This document shows, in pieces, positions 53,623 through 61,560 of a stretch of DNA of 64,000 nt; within the stretch, counting starts at the first letter, position 1; every line of letters starts with the position of its first letter. Below the pieces are notes generated by a model. It saw nothing but the letters and a program-made list of their open reading frames with translations. It was not told the DNA's origin and did no database searches. This DNA is from Pseudanabaena galeata CCNP1313 (GTDB lineage Bacteria > Cyanobacteriota > Cyanobacteriia > Pseudanabaenales > Pseudanabaenaceae), in assembly GCF_029910235.1 (NCBI RefSeq), contig NZ_CP112877.1:62001-126000 (forward strand), given 5' to 3'. The position numbers were made by a program, and so were the translations under genes.

Positions 53623-53930
53623 AGTAAAGTCATCTGTTCTGGTTTTGAGGATACTAAAGATCTCTTGGTGATGGCGATCGGTTCTGGGGTTTCTTCTTCA
53701 ATGGTCGGGATTTGATTTGCCAACTCACTGGCGGCATAGGCTTGGATTACCTCGGCTAAAGGTAATGGGATTGGTGCTAGTTCATTCAAACTTATAGTCC
53801 GAATTAGCGGTCTCCCCTGCTCTCGGCAAATGGAGATGATCACCATTCTCTCGTTTGAGTCTGCTTCTGGCAATATTTCAATGCACAGCTTTAGTCTGTC
53901 TTTATCTAGGTCGATTGCTGGATTGGGCAT
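53619..53930 (-). CDS. First gene of the PRTRC cassette, possibly protein E-like
   Basis: A 103-residue protein with a beta-rich core (DRLKLCIEILPEADSNERMVIIS, LIRTISLNELAPIPLPLAEVIQAY) and a flexible acidic tail. Its size, position before protein C and the strand pattern recall PRTRC protein E, but similarity is weak. It leads the overlapping minus-strand set, so the operon promoter should lie between 53930 and 54195, shared with the divergent toxin-antitoxin pair. Confidence 0.5.
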   Translation of the reverse strand: MPNPAIDLDKDRLKLCIEILPEADSNERMVIISICREQGRPLIRTISLNELAPIPLPLAEVIQAYAASELANQIPTIEEETPEPIAITKRSLVSSKPEQMTLL

Positions 53931-54194
53931 GGCTTTTTCACTATTGGAATTATGTTTTTCTCCATCAGCACGGGCGCTAGCCTTATTTAATTTTCAGTCG
54001 ATTTATCTTGACCTTCGCAGTAATGTTTTTATTAAGTTTTTTGGAAGTATAAAATTATAACTATCGGTACTGCAACTTGTAAAAATAGGGCGATCGCCTT
54101 GCATAGTAATCATCATTTCGTTTATTGCGTTTAATATGTTAGACTTTGAGCAAAATTCAAGCAATCTAAATACAAAACTATCTGAGGTTGCCCG

Positions 54195-54650
54195 ATGGTT
54201 GCCCTAACACAGTCTCTACACATTCCTACCGAGGAAGAAACCGAAATTTCTAAAGAAAGCAGCCGTATTCTTGCTTCGCATATTAGCGATGGTGTCTGTC
54301 ATCTCAAAATCGTAGAAGCTGATGGCAGTGAAGAAACAGCCACAATCCCTGCGGCAGCCTATCGCCTATTTGTAGACATTTTGACCCAAATGTCCCAAGG
54401 CAATGCCGTAACGATCATCCCCATCCATGCTGAACTCACTACCCAAGAAGCCGCAGATTTAATCAATGTCTCGCGTCCCTTCCTAATCAAACAACTCGAA
54501 GAAGGCATAATTCCCTATCACAAAGTCGGCACGCATCGCCGAGTTCGCTTTACTGATTTAATGGAATATAAAACAAATATTGATGCCGCCAGAAACAAAG
54601 TTTTAGATGAGATTGTGGCGATATCTGAAGAGATAGGACTATATGACTAG
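54195..54650 (+). CDS. Excisionase-type HTH antitoxin of a PIN toxin
   Basis: A 151-residue protein with an N-terminal beta-rich region (CHLKIVEADGSEETATIPAAAYRLF seen in parts) and a MerR/excisionase HTH: ELTTQEAADLINVSRPFLIKQLEEG, then YHKVGTHRRVRFTDLMEY. It is the usual antitoxin and autorepressor of cyanobacterial and actinobacterial PIN-domain pairs. It overlaps the toxin gene by 8 bp. Confidence 0.85.
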   Translation: MVALTQSLHIPTEEETEISKESSRILASHISDGVCHLKIVEADGSEETATIPAAAYRLFVDILTQMSQGNAVTIIPIHAELTTQEAADLINVSRPFLIKQLEEGIIPYHKVGTHRRVRFTDLMEYKTNIDAARNKVLDEIVAISEEIGLYD

Positions 54651-55224
54651 CAAGTTTACAGTGATATACGATGCCTGTGTCCTTTATTCCAACTATCTTA
54701 GAGATATTCTCATTCAATTGGCGATCGCCGATCTCTTTAGAGCCAAATGGACTAACTTAATTCATGACGAATGGATTCGCAATCTCATCGAAAATCGTCC
54801 TGATTTACCAAAGGAAAAGCTAAATCAAGTCAAAGATTTGATGAATAGTCAAGTTCGAGACAGTTTAGTTACTGATTTTGAACAGCTAATTCCATCCTTA
54901 ACCTTACCCGATCCTAACGATCACCATATTCTGGCGGCAGCAATTGTGGCTGAAGCTGATGTTATTGTCACCTTTAATCTAAAAGATTTTCCCGATCTGA
55001 ATATCAGTCAGTATGGAATCACAGCAAAGCATCCAGATGATTTTATTGCCGATTTGATTGGCTTAAATCCTTTCAAAGTTATGGCAGCAGTTGAGACTTG
55101 TCGGCAACGCTTAAAAAAGCAACCCAAAACCAGCAATGAATACTTGGAAATTCTGTTAAAGCAGGGGCTACCACTCTCTGTGTCAATGCTAAAAGAACTC
55201 CAGAATAATCAAAATACAATGTAA
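54643..55224 (+). CDS. PIN-domain ribonuclease toxin
   Basis: A 193-residue PIN protein: the first catalytic Asp in VIYDACVLYSNYLRD (about residue 10), a helical middle with HDEWIRNLIENRPDL, and DPNDHHILAAAIVAEADVIVTFNLKDFP carrying the later acidic residues (about 88-116). PIN toxins cut RNA in a Mg2+-dependent way. The C-terminal 60 residues form an extra helical region typical of this excisionase-paired group. Confidence 0.85.
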   Translation: MTSKFTVIYDACVLYSNYLRDILIQLAIADLFRAKWTNLIHDEWIRNLIENRPDLPKEKLNQVKDLMNSQVRDSLVTDFEQLIPSLTLPDPNDHHILAAAIVAEADVIVTFNLKDFPDLNISQYGITAKHPDDFIADLIGLNPFKVMAAVETCRQRLKKQPKTSNEYLEILLKQGLPLSVSMLKELQNNQNTM

Positions 55225-55362
55225 AAAAAGCAAGGAAATACTATGATAACAACCTCCTCCGAAGTGCGATCGCCTATCAGCGCAATGCAGGATCTAAAGC
55301 CAATAACTCAATAACAGACATCAAAAAGACAGGTTACATCCTGACTGAATAGCTTAGATTTG

Positions 55363-55402
55363 ACAAAAAAGTAAAACCTTCACAAGGAAGATTTTACTTT
55401 TT
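55363..55402. terminator. Bidirectional terminator
   Basis: CAAAAAAGTAAAACCTT paired with AAGGAAGATTTTACTTTTTG, between the convergent toxin gene (+) and the 55417 gene (-). A- and T-runs lie on both sides. Confidence 0.75.
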
Positions 55403-55416
55403 GTAGAGATTGCCGA

Positions 55417-55854
55417 TTAAGCAACAAGTTGCCTGTATCTTGGTTTCACGTTAGGTTTGATGCCTACTGGAATCGGGATACGTGCTGGGAATACTCGCAG
55501 ACGTTCTTCTGTAAACACTCGAAACTTGGCGGTGTGATGTCTACCGCTATTGTTGACTGTCAGGTATACTCGCTCATCCAGAATTGCTTCAATAGTCGCA
55601 TCTGGTAATTCTGGGCGGGGATACAGTGGGAATATTTCCTCATGTTCTTGCAAGAATAATTCCACCATCTCAACAAAGTGTTGTTTGGTCTGTTCAATGT
55701 CAAAACTAGTAATCAATTCTAAACCACACCATTGGAAGAATGCTTTCTGCTCGATGCTGAATGAATATCTCTTGGCTTGAGCTACCCATTCGGTTCCCCG
55801 ACGGGTGGTTCGAGTCGATAGCAAGCATTGATAGCCTTTGTGAGTGTAAATCAT
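55417..55854 (-). CDS. Hypothetical protein
   Basis: A 145-residue soluble protein with no recognised family; it shows YKGYQCLLST-like and TRRGTEWVAQAKRYSFSIEQ beta segments and a basic tail. It lies downstream of ssb on the same strand but behind a strong palindrome, so it may have its own promoter. Probably a plasmid accessory gene. Confidence 0.55.
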   Translation of the reverse strand: MIYTHKGYQCLLSTRTTRRGTEWVAQAKRYSFSIEQKAFFQWCGLELITSFDIEQTKQHFVEMVELFLQEHEEIFPLYPRPELPDATIEAILDERVYLTVNNSGRHHTAKFRVFTEERLRVFPARIPIPVGIKPNVKPRYRQLVA

Positions 55855-55912
55855 AGTTACCTTCTCTTTTTCTTAGCTGGGCAAGAGCCTTAAGCGATAG
55901 CGACTAAAAAAC

Positions 55913-55958
55913 AAATAGAGAGAGTATTGATAGATATCTATCAATACTCTCTCTATTT
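55913..55958 (-). terminator. 46-bp perfect palindrome after ssb
   Basis: Two 23-bp arms meet with no spacer at 55935/55936 (centre TAGATATCTA). It lies 7 bp from the ssb stop and is followed on the minus strand by TGTTTTTTAG, so it would act as a strong terminator; a protein-binding role is also possible. Confidence 0.8.
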
Positions 55959-55964
55959 ATTCAA

Positions 55965-56372
55965 CTAAAAGTCATCATCGTAAACGGTTGATTCTTGATA
56001 CTCTTCGTCTTCGGCAGACTTCTTCACAACATCAATGAAGTTCAGAGATTGAGCATGAATCACTGTTCGCGCATGGTGCTTCTTATCTTTCTTGGATTTG
56101 TATTCTTCAGGCTGAGTCAGAACTCCCGTAACTTCGACAAACTTTCCAGATTCTGCTCGTTCTTCGGCATACTCCGCAGTTCCATTCCAGCAGACTACTT
56201 TGACCCAGAGTGGTTCTTGGTTGATCCAATTACCCTCTTTGTCTCGGCGAGGTTTAGGCTGTACGGCGAGGCTAAAGTCTAGTACGTCTTTACCACTGGT
56301 TTTGGTTTGACGCAATTCAGAGACGTTACCGACATAACCAGAGAGGACTACGAGATTAGTTGAATTACACAT
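55965..56372 (-). CDS. ssb: Single-stranded DNA-binding protein
   Basis: A 135-residue OB-fold SSB: NLVVLSGYVGNVSELRQTKTSGK, DFSLAVQPKPRRDKEGNW, WVKVVCWNGTAEYAEERAESGKFVEV in parts, and an acidic tail ending YDDDF, the protein-interaction tip. It coats single strands in replication and repair. Being in the plasmid-like segment, it is probably a second, plasmid-encoded SSB. An IS630 element lies just upstream and could separate it from its original promoter. Confidence 0.92.
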   Translation of the reverse strand: MCNSTNLVVLSGYVGNVSELRQTKTSGKDVLDFSLAVQPKPRRDKEGNWINQEPLWVKVVCWNGTAEYAEERAESGKFVEVTGVLTQPEEYKSKKDKKHHARTVIHAQSLNFIDVVKKSAEDEEYQESTVYDDDF

Positions 56373-56465
56373 GAGTTTTTTCCTTCTATTTAGGAATCAG
56401 GTCATGGACTTCTACGCGATAGCGTATCTTCAAAAAATCTTGGGACTCAACAGGTATAGCGGTTT

Positions 56466-57113
56466 TCAAATGAGCGTGGTACGAGCGTCACATTCGTAAA
56501 ACCAGCCAAAGAAGTCAGAATCGGAAACAGAATTGAAAGCGAGAGTGATAGCATCATAAAGCTGCTCAGTGGTTCTCGGAGCAATCGAACGCAGAATGGA
56601 TTTGATTTTTGACCAAAACATCTCAATCGGTGATAAATCAGGAGAATAAGTGGGCAAGAAAATCAGTTTAGCGCCAGTATTCTCAATCGCAGTTCTGACC
56701 TCATCGCTACAGTGGAGATTGAGATTATCCATCACGACGACCATCGTATCGTTTAGCTGTGGTACAAGTACCTCAGTCACATAAAACAAAAAAGTTACCG
56801 CATTGTTACTGCCAAAAAATGATAGAGCCGCAATTACCCCCGTAATCGCGATCGCCGCAATGATGGTCAGATTTTTACCTTTGTTGTGTGGTTTACAGCC
56901 ATGCGCCCTTGTGCCTTTTTTTGACCTTGCATAAGTCCTAGCCATATTTAGGTTTGTGCCTGACTCATCGATAAACACCAGATTATTGGTTTCGATTGCC
57001 CACATTATCAGTTGATATTCTAGTCTCAACTGTTTGACTGCTTCACTTTCTTGTTTGTCGGCATGAAAAGTTTTTTTTTGCGGGTTAACTCGATTTCCTG
57101 TAAGGCTCGACAA
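56466..57113 (-). CDS. IS630 transposase, catalytic part (orfB)
   Basis: The DDE part of the transposase: VFIDESGTNLNMAR, VVVMDNLNLHC and YSPDLSPIEMFWSKIK hold the Asp, Asp and Glu. The frame is entered from orfA by slippage on the A9 run complementary to 57071-57079; the start at 57113 is nominal. Confidence 0.88.
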   Translation of the reverse strand: MSSLTGNRVNPQKKTFHADKQESEAVKQLRLEYQLIMWAIETNNLVFIDESGTNLNMARTYARSKKGTRAHGCKPHNKGKNLTIIAAIAITGVIAALSFFGSNNAVTFLFYVTEVLVPQLNDTMVVVMDNLNLHCSDEVRTAIENTGAKLIFLPTYSPDLSPIEMFWSKIKSILRSIAPRTTEQLYDAITLAFNSVSDSDFFGWFYECDARTTLI

Positions 57114-57430
57114 ATCGTGGACTGACTTACCAATATCTCTGTCTTTTCCGCGAACCTTTGACTGATTTCTAGCAAGGTTATATCATTTTGTCCTTCAATG
57201 ATTGCTTCTAGGATTGGGTAATGGGTTGCGTTGACTTTGGCTACTGCTCCTCCTCCATGGGGTTTTGCCGCCACACTCCCTGTTTGTTTTTGTCTTTGTA
57301 CCAGATTATTGACCCAGCTTCGACTTACTGCAAACCTATCGGCTACTTCTTTCATCGTGGTTTTTCCTTTTTGATACCCTGCGATTACTCGTTCTCTCAA
57401 ATCCTGTGAATACGCTTTTCCTGTTTGCAT
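57026..57430 (-). CDS. IS630 transposase, HTH part (orfA)
   Basis: 134 residues with two HTH motifs: YSQDLRERVIAGYQKG then FAVSRSWVNNLVQR, and later ISQRFAEKTEILVSQSTICRAL. It overlaps orfB, and a run of nine A near codon 118 is a typical programmed frameshift site that would join the two into one transposase. Confidence 0.88.
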   Translation of the reverse strand: MQTGKAYSQDLRERVIAGYQKGKTTMKEVADRFAVSRSWVNNLVQRQKQTGSVAAKPHGGGAVAKVNATHYPILEAIIEGQNDITLLEISQRFAEKTEILVSQSTICRALQEIELTRKKKLFMPTNKKVKQSNS

Positions 57431-57560
57431 TTTCTCTCCATTTTACCTTGCTCTTGCTCATTTGAAAACCGCTATATGAATAGGCTGCGCTAACTATTCA
57501 GCTTTGCTTTGAATTCGGGATCAATGTATTTAAGACCGTGTTTCATTCTCTTCTTAGCCA

Positions 57561-57947
57561 TTAGCGTATCCTCGGTTCTAATGCCTTGGCGATCGCCTCA
57601 AGCTGACGAGTACTGTAGGGCAAGGTGGGTGCTCCATAGATCCGCTTTGCGGCTTGCCTAATGTGGTACGCCAATTTGCGACGGCGTTGCTCTAGCTTAA
57701 GTTGTTCCATTGAGTCGAATACAACATGAATTTCGATCTGGAGTTCAAGGTCATGTCTGATTCTGCCCAGTGCGTAGTCGAAGTGGAAATGTCCTGCTAT
57801 CCCTTCTACATAAAAGGCGGAATCGTTTGAACCAAAACCAACTTTGGTGACTTCGCGGATACTTGTTTCTGGGTTGCCACCGATGTGCCAAACAGCAAAG
57901 CGATCTCCCACCTTGACATCGGCTCTGGTTGAGATGTGGTTGTACAT
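57561..57947 (-). CDS. Hypothetical protein, plasmid-associated
   Basis: A 128-residue basic protein with a beta-rich front (DVKVGDRFAVWHIGGNPETS, VTKVGFGSNDSAFYVEG) and a helical basic C-terminus (LEQRRRKLAYHIRQAAKRIYG). No family is recognised. It follows the ATPase gene after a hairpin on the same strand. Confidence 0.55.
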   Translation of the reverse strand: MYNHISTRADVKVGDRFAVWHIGGNPETSIREVTKVGFGSNDSAFYVEGIAGHFHFDYALGRIRHDLELQIEIHVVFDSMEQLKLEQRRRKLAYHIRQAAKRIYGAPTLPYSTRQLEAIAKALEPRIR

Positions 57948-57973
57948 ATTCTTCTTTAGCTAGTTAGCAGCTA

Positions 57974-58014
57974 CAACAAAACCAATGATTGTGAGGTAAT
58001 CATCGGTTTTGTTG
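57974..58014 (-). terminator. Hairpin after the Sak4-like ATPase gene
   Basis: CAACAAAACCaATGATT with AATCATcGGTTTTGTTG (one mismatch or G-T pair), 7-nt loop, just before the ATPase stop side. It likely ends the 58041-59201 transcript. Confidence 0.7.
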
Positions 58015-58040
58015 CTTATTGGGAGTGAAACTGGTTCTTG

Positions 58041-59201
58041 CTAGAATTCCAGTTGGTTGGCGATGTCTTTGGCGATCGCTGCATATTGTCCTGGGTGCCG
58101 CGATGTCGAGATGTCGATCAGGTTCTGGGCTAGTTCGGCGGTATATCCTTTAAGCCCTAGCCATTCCCGCATCAATGCTTCACACACGGTTTTGATTTGC
58201 TCGGCTGTCATATTTTCACTGTTGAATTTGGGCTTTGTGCCACTTTCATCGGCTCCATACAGGTCAATGCTGGTCTCAATCACTTTGCTGATGTGTTGCT
58301 GAGTGATTGCCAATAATGCTTTGAAGGCGGCTTTGGCTGGGTTATCGGGTTTGCTGCTACTGGGTTGAGTGTTGGCAATAGTTGGCTTTGTTTCAACGGC
58401 TGTGGCTACATGACCATTGGTACTGGCTATCTGGGCGACATTACTGCTGGCAACTGTGACTAGTTCGGGCTGTACCTGTGGAACTGGATTTACAGGTATA
58501 TTGACGATGGGAATAAAGCCATTTTTGTTGGCTGGAGTGTTATCACTGAGCCATGTCTGAATCAGTTCGGCAAATTTCTTTCCTGGTTTTGGGAAAATGC
58601 CGTTACTGATTTCGGGACATCGGCTTTTGGAGATTGTCAGTGTATTCTGGTCATCTAGTAAGCCACAGATGTCCAGTTCATATTCGCTGCCTTCCTTTTG
58701 AATTGGTGCTGTGCCAATCTTGCGGACACTGGTGATTTTCTGCTTGCCACCAACTTCAGCCGTGTTAAAGTCATACTCGATCTTCGATCTCATTGTGGCA
58801 ATGATGTGACAGCTTGAGCTGATAATTTTGTCCCATAGTTGGCGTTCGATGGGACGGACTTTTGCCCAGTTCCTCACGTCACTGCCCACTGCGTCTAGTT
58901 CGGCATACCATGCATGGGATAGGGAGTCGATGATGAGGTAATCAAATCCTGATTCTTCGGCGCTTTCAATGGCGTTGTAATACTGGCTGGGACCAAATTT
59001 GGTTAGTTCTAGTGATTTGAAGTCAAACAGGTTGGCATATTTACGACTGGAGCCATATTCGGTGTCGATAAGTCCAATCTTTTTGCCCAATATCGATGCT
59101 AGTTGTAGGGCAGTGTAGGTTTTGCCACAGCCTGGTGGCCCGTACAGCGCCATGCGGAGTTTGATGTTTTCTTTGGTTGCTTGCTGAAATGAGTAGGTCA
59201 T
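58041..59201 (-). CDS. RecA-fold ATPase, Sak4/AAA_24-like
   Basis: A 386-residue protein. Residues 1-230 form a RecA-like ATPase with Walker A ALYGPPGCGKTYTA (18-31), IGLIDTEYGSSRKY and Walker B FDYLIIDSLSH (about 84-94). This is the layout of phage Sak4-type recombinases, which anneal single strands together with a cognate SSB. A Pro/Thr-rich linker (about 230-295) joins a helical C-terminal domain. With ssb nearby, it suggests a plasmid- or phage-type recombination module. Confidence 0.75.
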   Translation of the reverse strand: MTYSFQQATKENIKLRMALYGPPGCGKTYTALQLASILGKKIGLIDTEYGSSRKYANLFDFKSLELTKFGPSQYYNAIESAEESGFDYLIIDSLSHAWYAELDAVGSDVRNWAKVRPIERQLWDKIISSSCHIIATMRSKIEYDFNTAEVGGKQKITSVRKIGTAPIQKEGSEYELDICGLLDDQNTLTISKSRCPEISNGIFPKPGKKFAELIQTWLSDNTPANKNGFIPIVNIPVNPVPQVQPELVTVASSNVAQIASTNGHVATAVETKPTIANTQPSSSKPDNPAKAAFKALLAITQQHISKVIETSIDLYGADESGTKPKFNSENMTAEQIKTVCEALMREWLGLKGYTAELAQNLIDISTSRHPGQYAAIAKDIANQLEF

Positions 59202-59274
59202 AGATATTTCTCCTTTTGAGTAAGTGGGTTTGGTAAATACTTGGAATTTTTCCTTGCGAGCCTCGCTAGAGGAA

Positions 59275-59315
59275 AAGCGAGAAAAGGCGGCGCATCGCGC
59301 CGCCTTTTCTCGCTT
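59275..59315 (-). terminator. Strong GC-rich terminator after the VWA gene
   Basis: A 19-bp perfect stem with loop ATC; the core is GGCGGCGC/GCGCCGCC within AAGCGAGAAAA. It lies 9 bp after the VWA stop. Confidence 0.75.
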
Positions 59316-59324
59316 CAGAGTTTT

Positions 59325-59903
59325 TTAGATGCTGTATAAACAGTCAGATACTTCGCCGTCGTCTGTGAGATCTTCTATCTGCACATAGCGATCGCATAGG
59401 TTGCTAATCGTGCTTTCATAGCTGCCTATATTGCCACCAGCAATCAAGATGCCGTAGCAACTAAATTCATACTTCTTCCTGTCGGCTTGCCACTGCTCTA
59501 TGAAACTAGATGATGGGGTGTCTAGTCCGTCGGTGATTAATACCACGTCGGCTTTCTTGGTTTGTTCGTGTTGTTGGATCGATGCTAATGCTCCCGTGAG
59601 GGCGGCTGTAAAACAAGTGCTTCCGCCGTTGTAGAACTTTTCGATGCAGTCAATTACGCGATTGGTGTCGGGGATTTCCCCTGCAAAGTCGTCGATTCGC
59701 TCTATCTTGCCTGTAAAGTGCAAGATGCGGCAATGGCGCTTTTGACTTACGGCGATACTCAATAGGGCTAGGGCGATCGCTTTGCTCCAGATTTCTTCTT
59801 TCCCTGCCATTGATCCACTTGAATCTAGACAAATAATAATTGGTCCTCTGGCAAGGGGTTCGCGGCTTATTAGTTCTCGTTGTAATAGCGATCGCTCGAT
59901 ATA
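59325..59903 (-). pseudogene. VWA-domain protein, 5' part cut off by a Tn3-family transposon
   Basis: The frame reads ERSLLQRELISREPLARGPIIIC (in parts), then LDSSGSMAGKEEIWSKAIAL, which holds the MIDAS metal motif DxSxS, then STCFTAALTG and VVLITDGLD. VWA proteins of this CoxE/ViaA kind are normally 400 or more residues, with this domain at the C-terminus. Coding sequence stops at 59903, where GGGGTAGC begins a Tn3-type end. Only ATG 59810 offers a start, and it would lose the metal motif. The N-terminal part should lie beyond the transposon. Confidence 0.75.
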
Positions 59904-59953
59904 GGGGTAGCTACAGGATACGTGTAAAAACCTGCAAGATAGGCTTAAAAGCG

Positions 59954-60433
59954 TTACCCAGACGAGCTTTGAGAAATCAGTTTAGACTTATAGGGAGAAC
60001 CACAAAAAGGACAGAAGTGATGCTTGAGCGAAGAAATAGTTTGCTGGCAATGAGTACAGCGATCGCCAAGTTTCCCCCCACAGAGAAAGCAAAACTTAGC
60101 CCTGACATCCATCCACATAGGATCAGCAGGATTGCCAGGAGTCCAGCAAGATGGACAGAACTTAAGCATAGAAACAGGCTCAATGGAAGTACCACGAGAA
60201 ACAGCCTCTAAATATTCCACGGGAACTTGCAAAGCCGAAGCCAAACCAGTTTTACTATGAGAACTCAGCTTAGCCGTCAGTCCCCGTTCAATCTTGCCCA
60301 AACTCTGCAAATGAATCGACGAAATCGCCGCCAACTCCCTCTGATTCAAACCGAGGGAAATTCGGATACGTTTGACATAGGCAGCCAAGGTTTCACCAGA
60401 GTTAGGCGATTTATCACCCTGTAAAATATTCAC
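59954..60433 (-). CDS. XRE-type regulator with zinc ribbons
   Basis: A 159-residue protein starting with GTG at 60433. Residues 15-75 form a Cro/CI-type HTH (LGLNQRELAAISSIHLQSLGKIERG). The C-terminus has CPSC, CFLCGGKLGDRCTHC and CPFCG pairs, a double zinc ribbon. It is divergent from the integrase across 82 bp and likely represses it. A repeat TGTTTAAAAGTATGTTTAT just upstream of its start may be its operator. Confidence 0.75.
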   Translation of the reverse strand: MNILQGDKSPNSGETLAAYVKRIRISLGLNQRELAAISSIHLQSLGKIERGLTAKLSSHSKTGLASALQVPVEYLEAVSRGTSIEPVSMLKFCPSCWTPGNPADPMWMDVRAKFCFLCGGKLGDRCTHCQQTISSLKHHFCPFCGSPYKSKLISQSSSG

Positions 60434-60440
60434 AAAATAG

Positions 60441-60459
60441 TGTTTAAAAGTATGTTTAT
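60441..60459. promoter_or_regulatory. Repeat flanking the integrase, copy 1
   Basis: TGTTTAAAAGTATGTTTAT; 17 of 19 bases recur at 61451-61469 on the other side of the integrase gene. It is either an operator of the XRE regulator or a recombinase binding site. Confidence 0.6.
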
Positions 60460-60515
60460 AGAAAACTATACTATCAACAGAATTATATAACTCACCGCAT
60501 TAACTAGCTGATAAA

Positions 60516-61424
60516 TTGACTATCACACTAGCTACAGTTACCACTGAATTCCTAGAGCGTACAGGACTAGCCCAAAGCACCGTGCAATCCTACGAACTAA
60601 GCCTAATGCCACTACTCAAAGAATATGGCAGTTATCCCATTGAATTATTGAGTCGAGCAACCCTAACAAAATACCTAGAAGGCTTAACAGATCTCGCCTA
60701 TACGACCCATCACCGTCACCAAGCCATCCTCCAAGCCCTATTCAACTTTGCCGTAGAGCGCGGTTATCTAAAAGCCAACCCCATCGTCCGACTGCATCGG
60801 CGCAAACCAAACCCAGAGAAAGGAGAACATCATGCCGATGGAGTAATTCGATACCTATCGCCCGAACAGATCGTCAGTCTCTACCAAGTCGTAGAACGCG
60901 ACGGTCGCATGAAAGCATTGGTCTGCTTGCTGCATCGCACAGGAGCGAGGATCGCGGAAATCCTGAGCTTGCAATTAGCAGAAATCAACCTCAAAGAACG
61001 TAAATTTCAAGTGATCGGCAAAGGCAATAAAACCCGATGGTGTTTCTACAGCGAAGATGCGGCAACCGGATTAGAAAAATATCTAAAATACTATCGACAC
61101 AAGGAATCACCAGCCTTATTCACCACCCAACAGCCTGTGACGGAGAAAGTTACCCCCTTGAGTTATCAGACAGCCCATCGTGACTGGACAAAATTAACTA
61201 AGAATGACCCAAAACTCCAAGGTATCAGAATGCACGACCTCCGTCACACCTTTGCCACCGAGAGAGTTGGCTTAATGGGTATCGAAGAATTACGCGCCTT
61301 AATGGGACATACAAATATCAACACCACCTTACGCTATCAAAAAGTTACTTCTGAACGAGCAGAGATAACTGCTCACAAAGCTTTAAATCAACTGCTCCAA
61401 AACTCAGAAAACAGCCAAACTTAA
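60516..61424 (+). CDS. Tyrosine recombinase / TnpI-like integrase
   Basis: A 302-residue recombinase with an N-terminal SAM-like binding domain (TEFLERTGLAQSTVQSYELSL) and a catalytic domain with R145 (RTGARIAEIL), HDLRHTF (H240, R243), LMGHTNINTTLRY and Y274. All key residues are visible. The start is TTG at 60516 with the MTITLATVTTEFL start; no nearer ATG gives a full domain. In Tn3-type elements with this gene order it resolves cointegrates. Confidence 0.9.
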   Translation: MTITLATVTTEFLERTGLAQSTVQSYELSLMPLLKEYGSYPIELLSRATLTKYLEGLTDLAYTTHHRHQAILQALFNFAVERGYLKANPIVRLHRRKPNPEKGEHHADGVIRYLSPEQIVSLYQVVERDGRMKALVCLLHRTGARIAEILSLQLAEINLKERKFQVIGKGNKTRWCFYSEDAATGLEKYLKYYRHKESPALFTTQQPVTEKVTPLSYQTAHRDWTKLTKNDPKLQGIRMHDLRHTFATERVGLMGIEELRALMGHTNINTTLRYQKVTSERAEITAHKALNQLLQNSENSQT

Positions 61425-61450
61425 ATATTGATTAAATCCCATTCATAGAT

Positions 61451-61469
61451 TGTTTAAAAGGGTGTTTAT
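61451..61469. promoter_or_regulatory. Repeat flanking the integrase, copy 2
   Basis: TGTTTAAAAGGGTGTTTAT, in the 136-bp gap before the transposase. A dyad AGAGTAT-TGGTT-ATACTCT follows at 61481-61499 and may regulate tnpA. Confidence 0.6.
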
Positions 61470-61560
61470 TCAAAATTGATAGAGTATTGGTTATACTCTG
61501 TCTACGCAAACTGAGTGTTCCTACAGCCAGCACTAGCTTACTTGTCCTCTAAACGTCTCT

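Larger units (their letters stand above)
56457..57474 (-). mobile_element. IS630-family insertion sequence, complete
   Basis: Perfect inverted ends TAGCGGTTTTCAAATGAGC (56457-56475) and complement (57456-57474), flanked by TA target duplications (56455-56456, 57475-57476). 1018 bp with two overlapping transposase frames. Confidence 0.92.
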
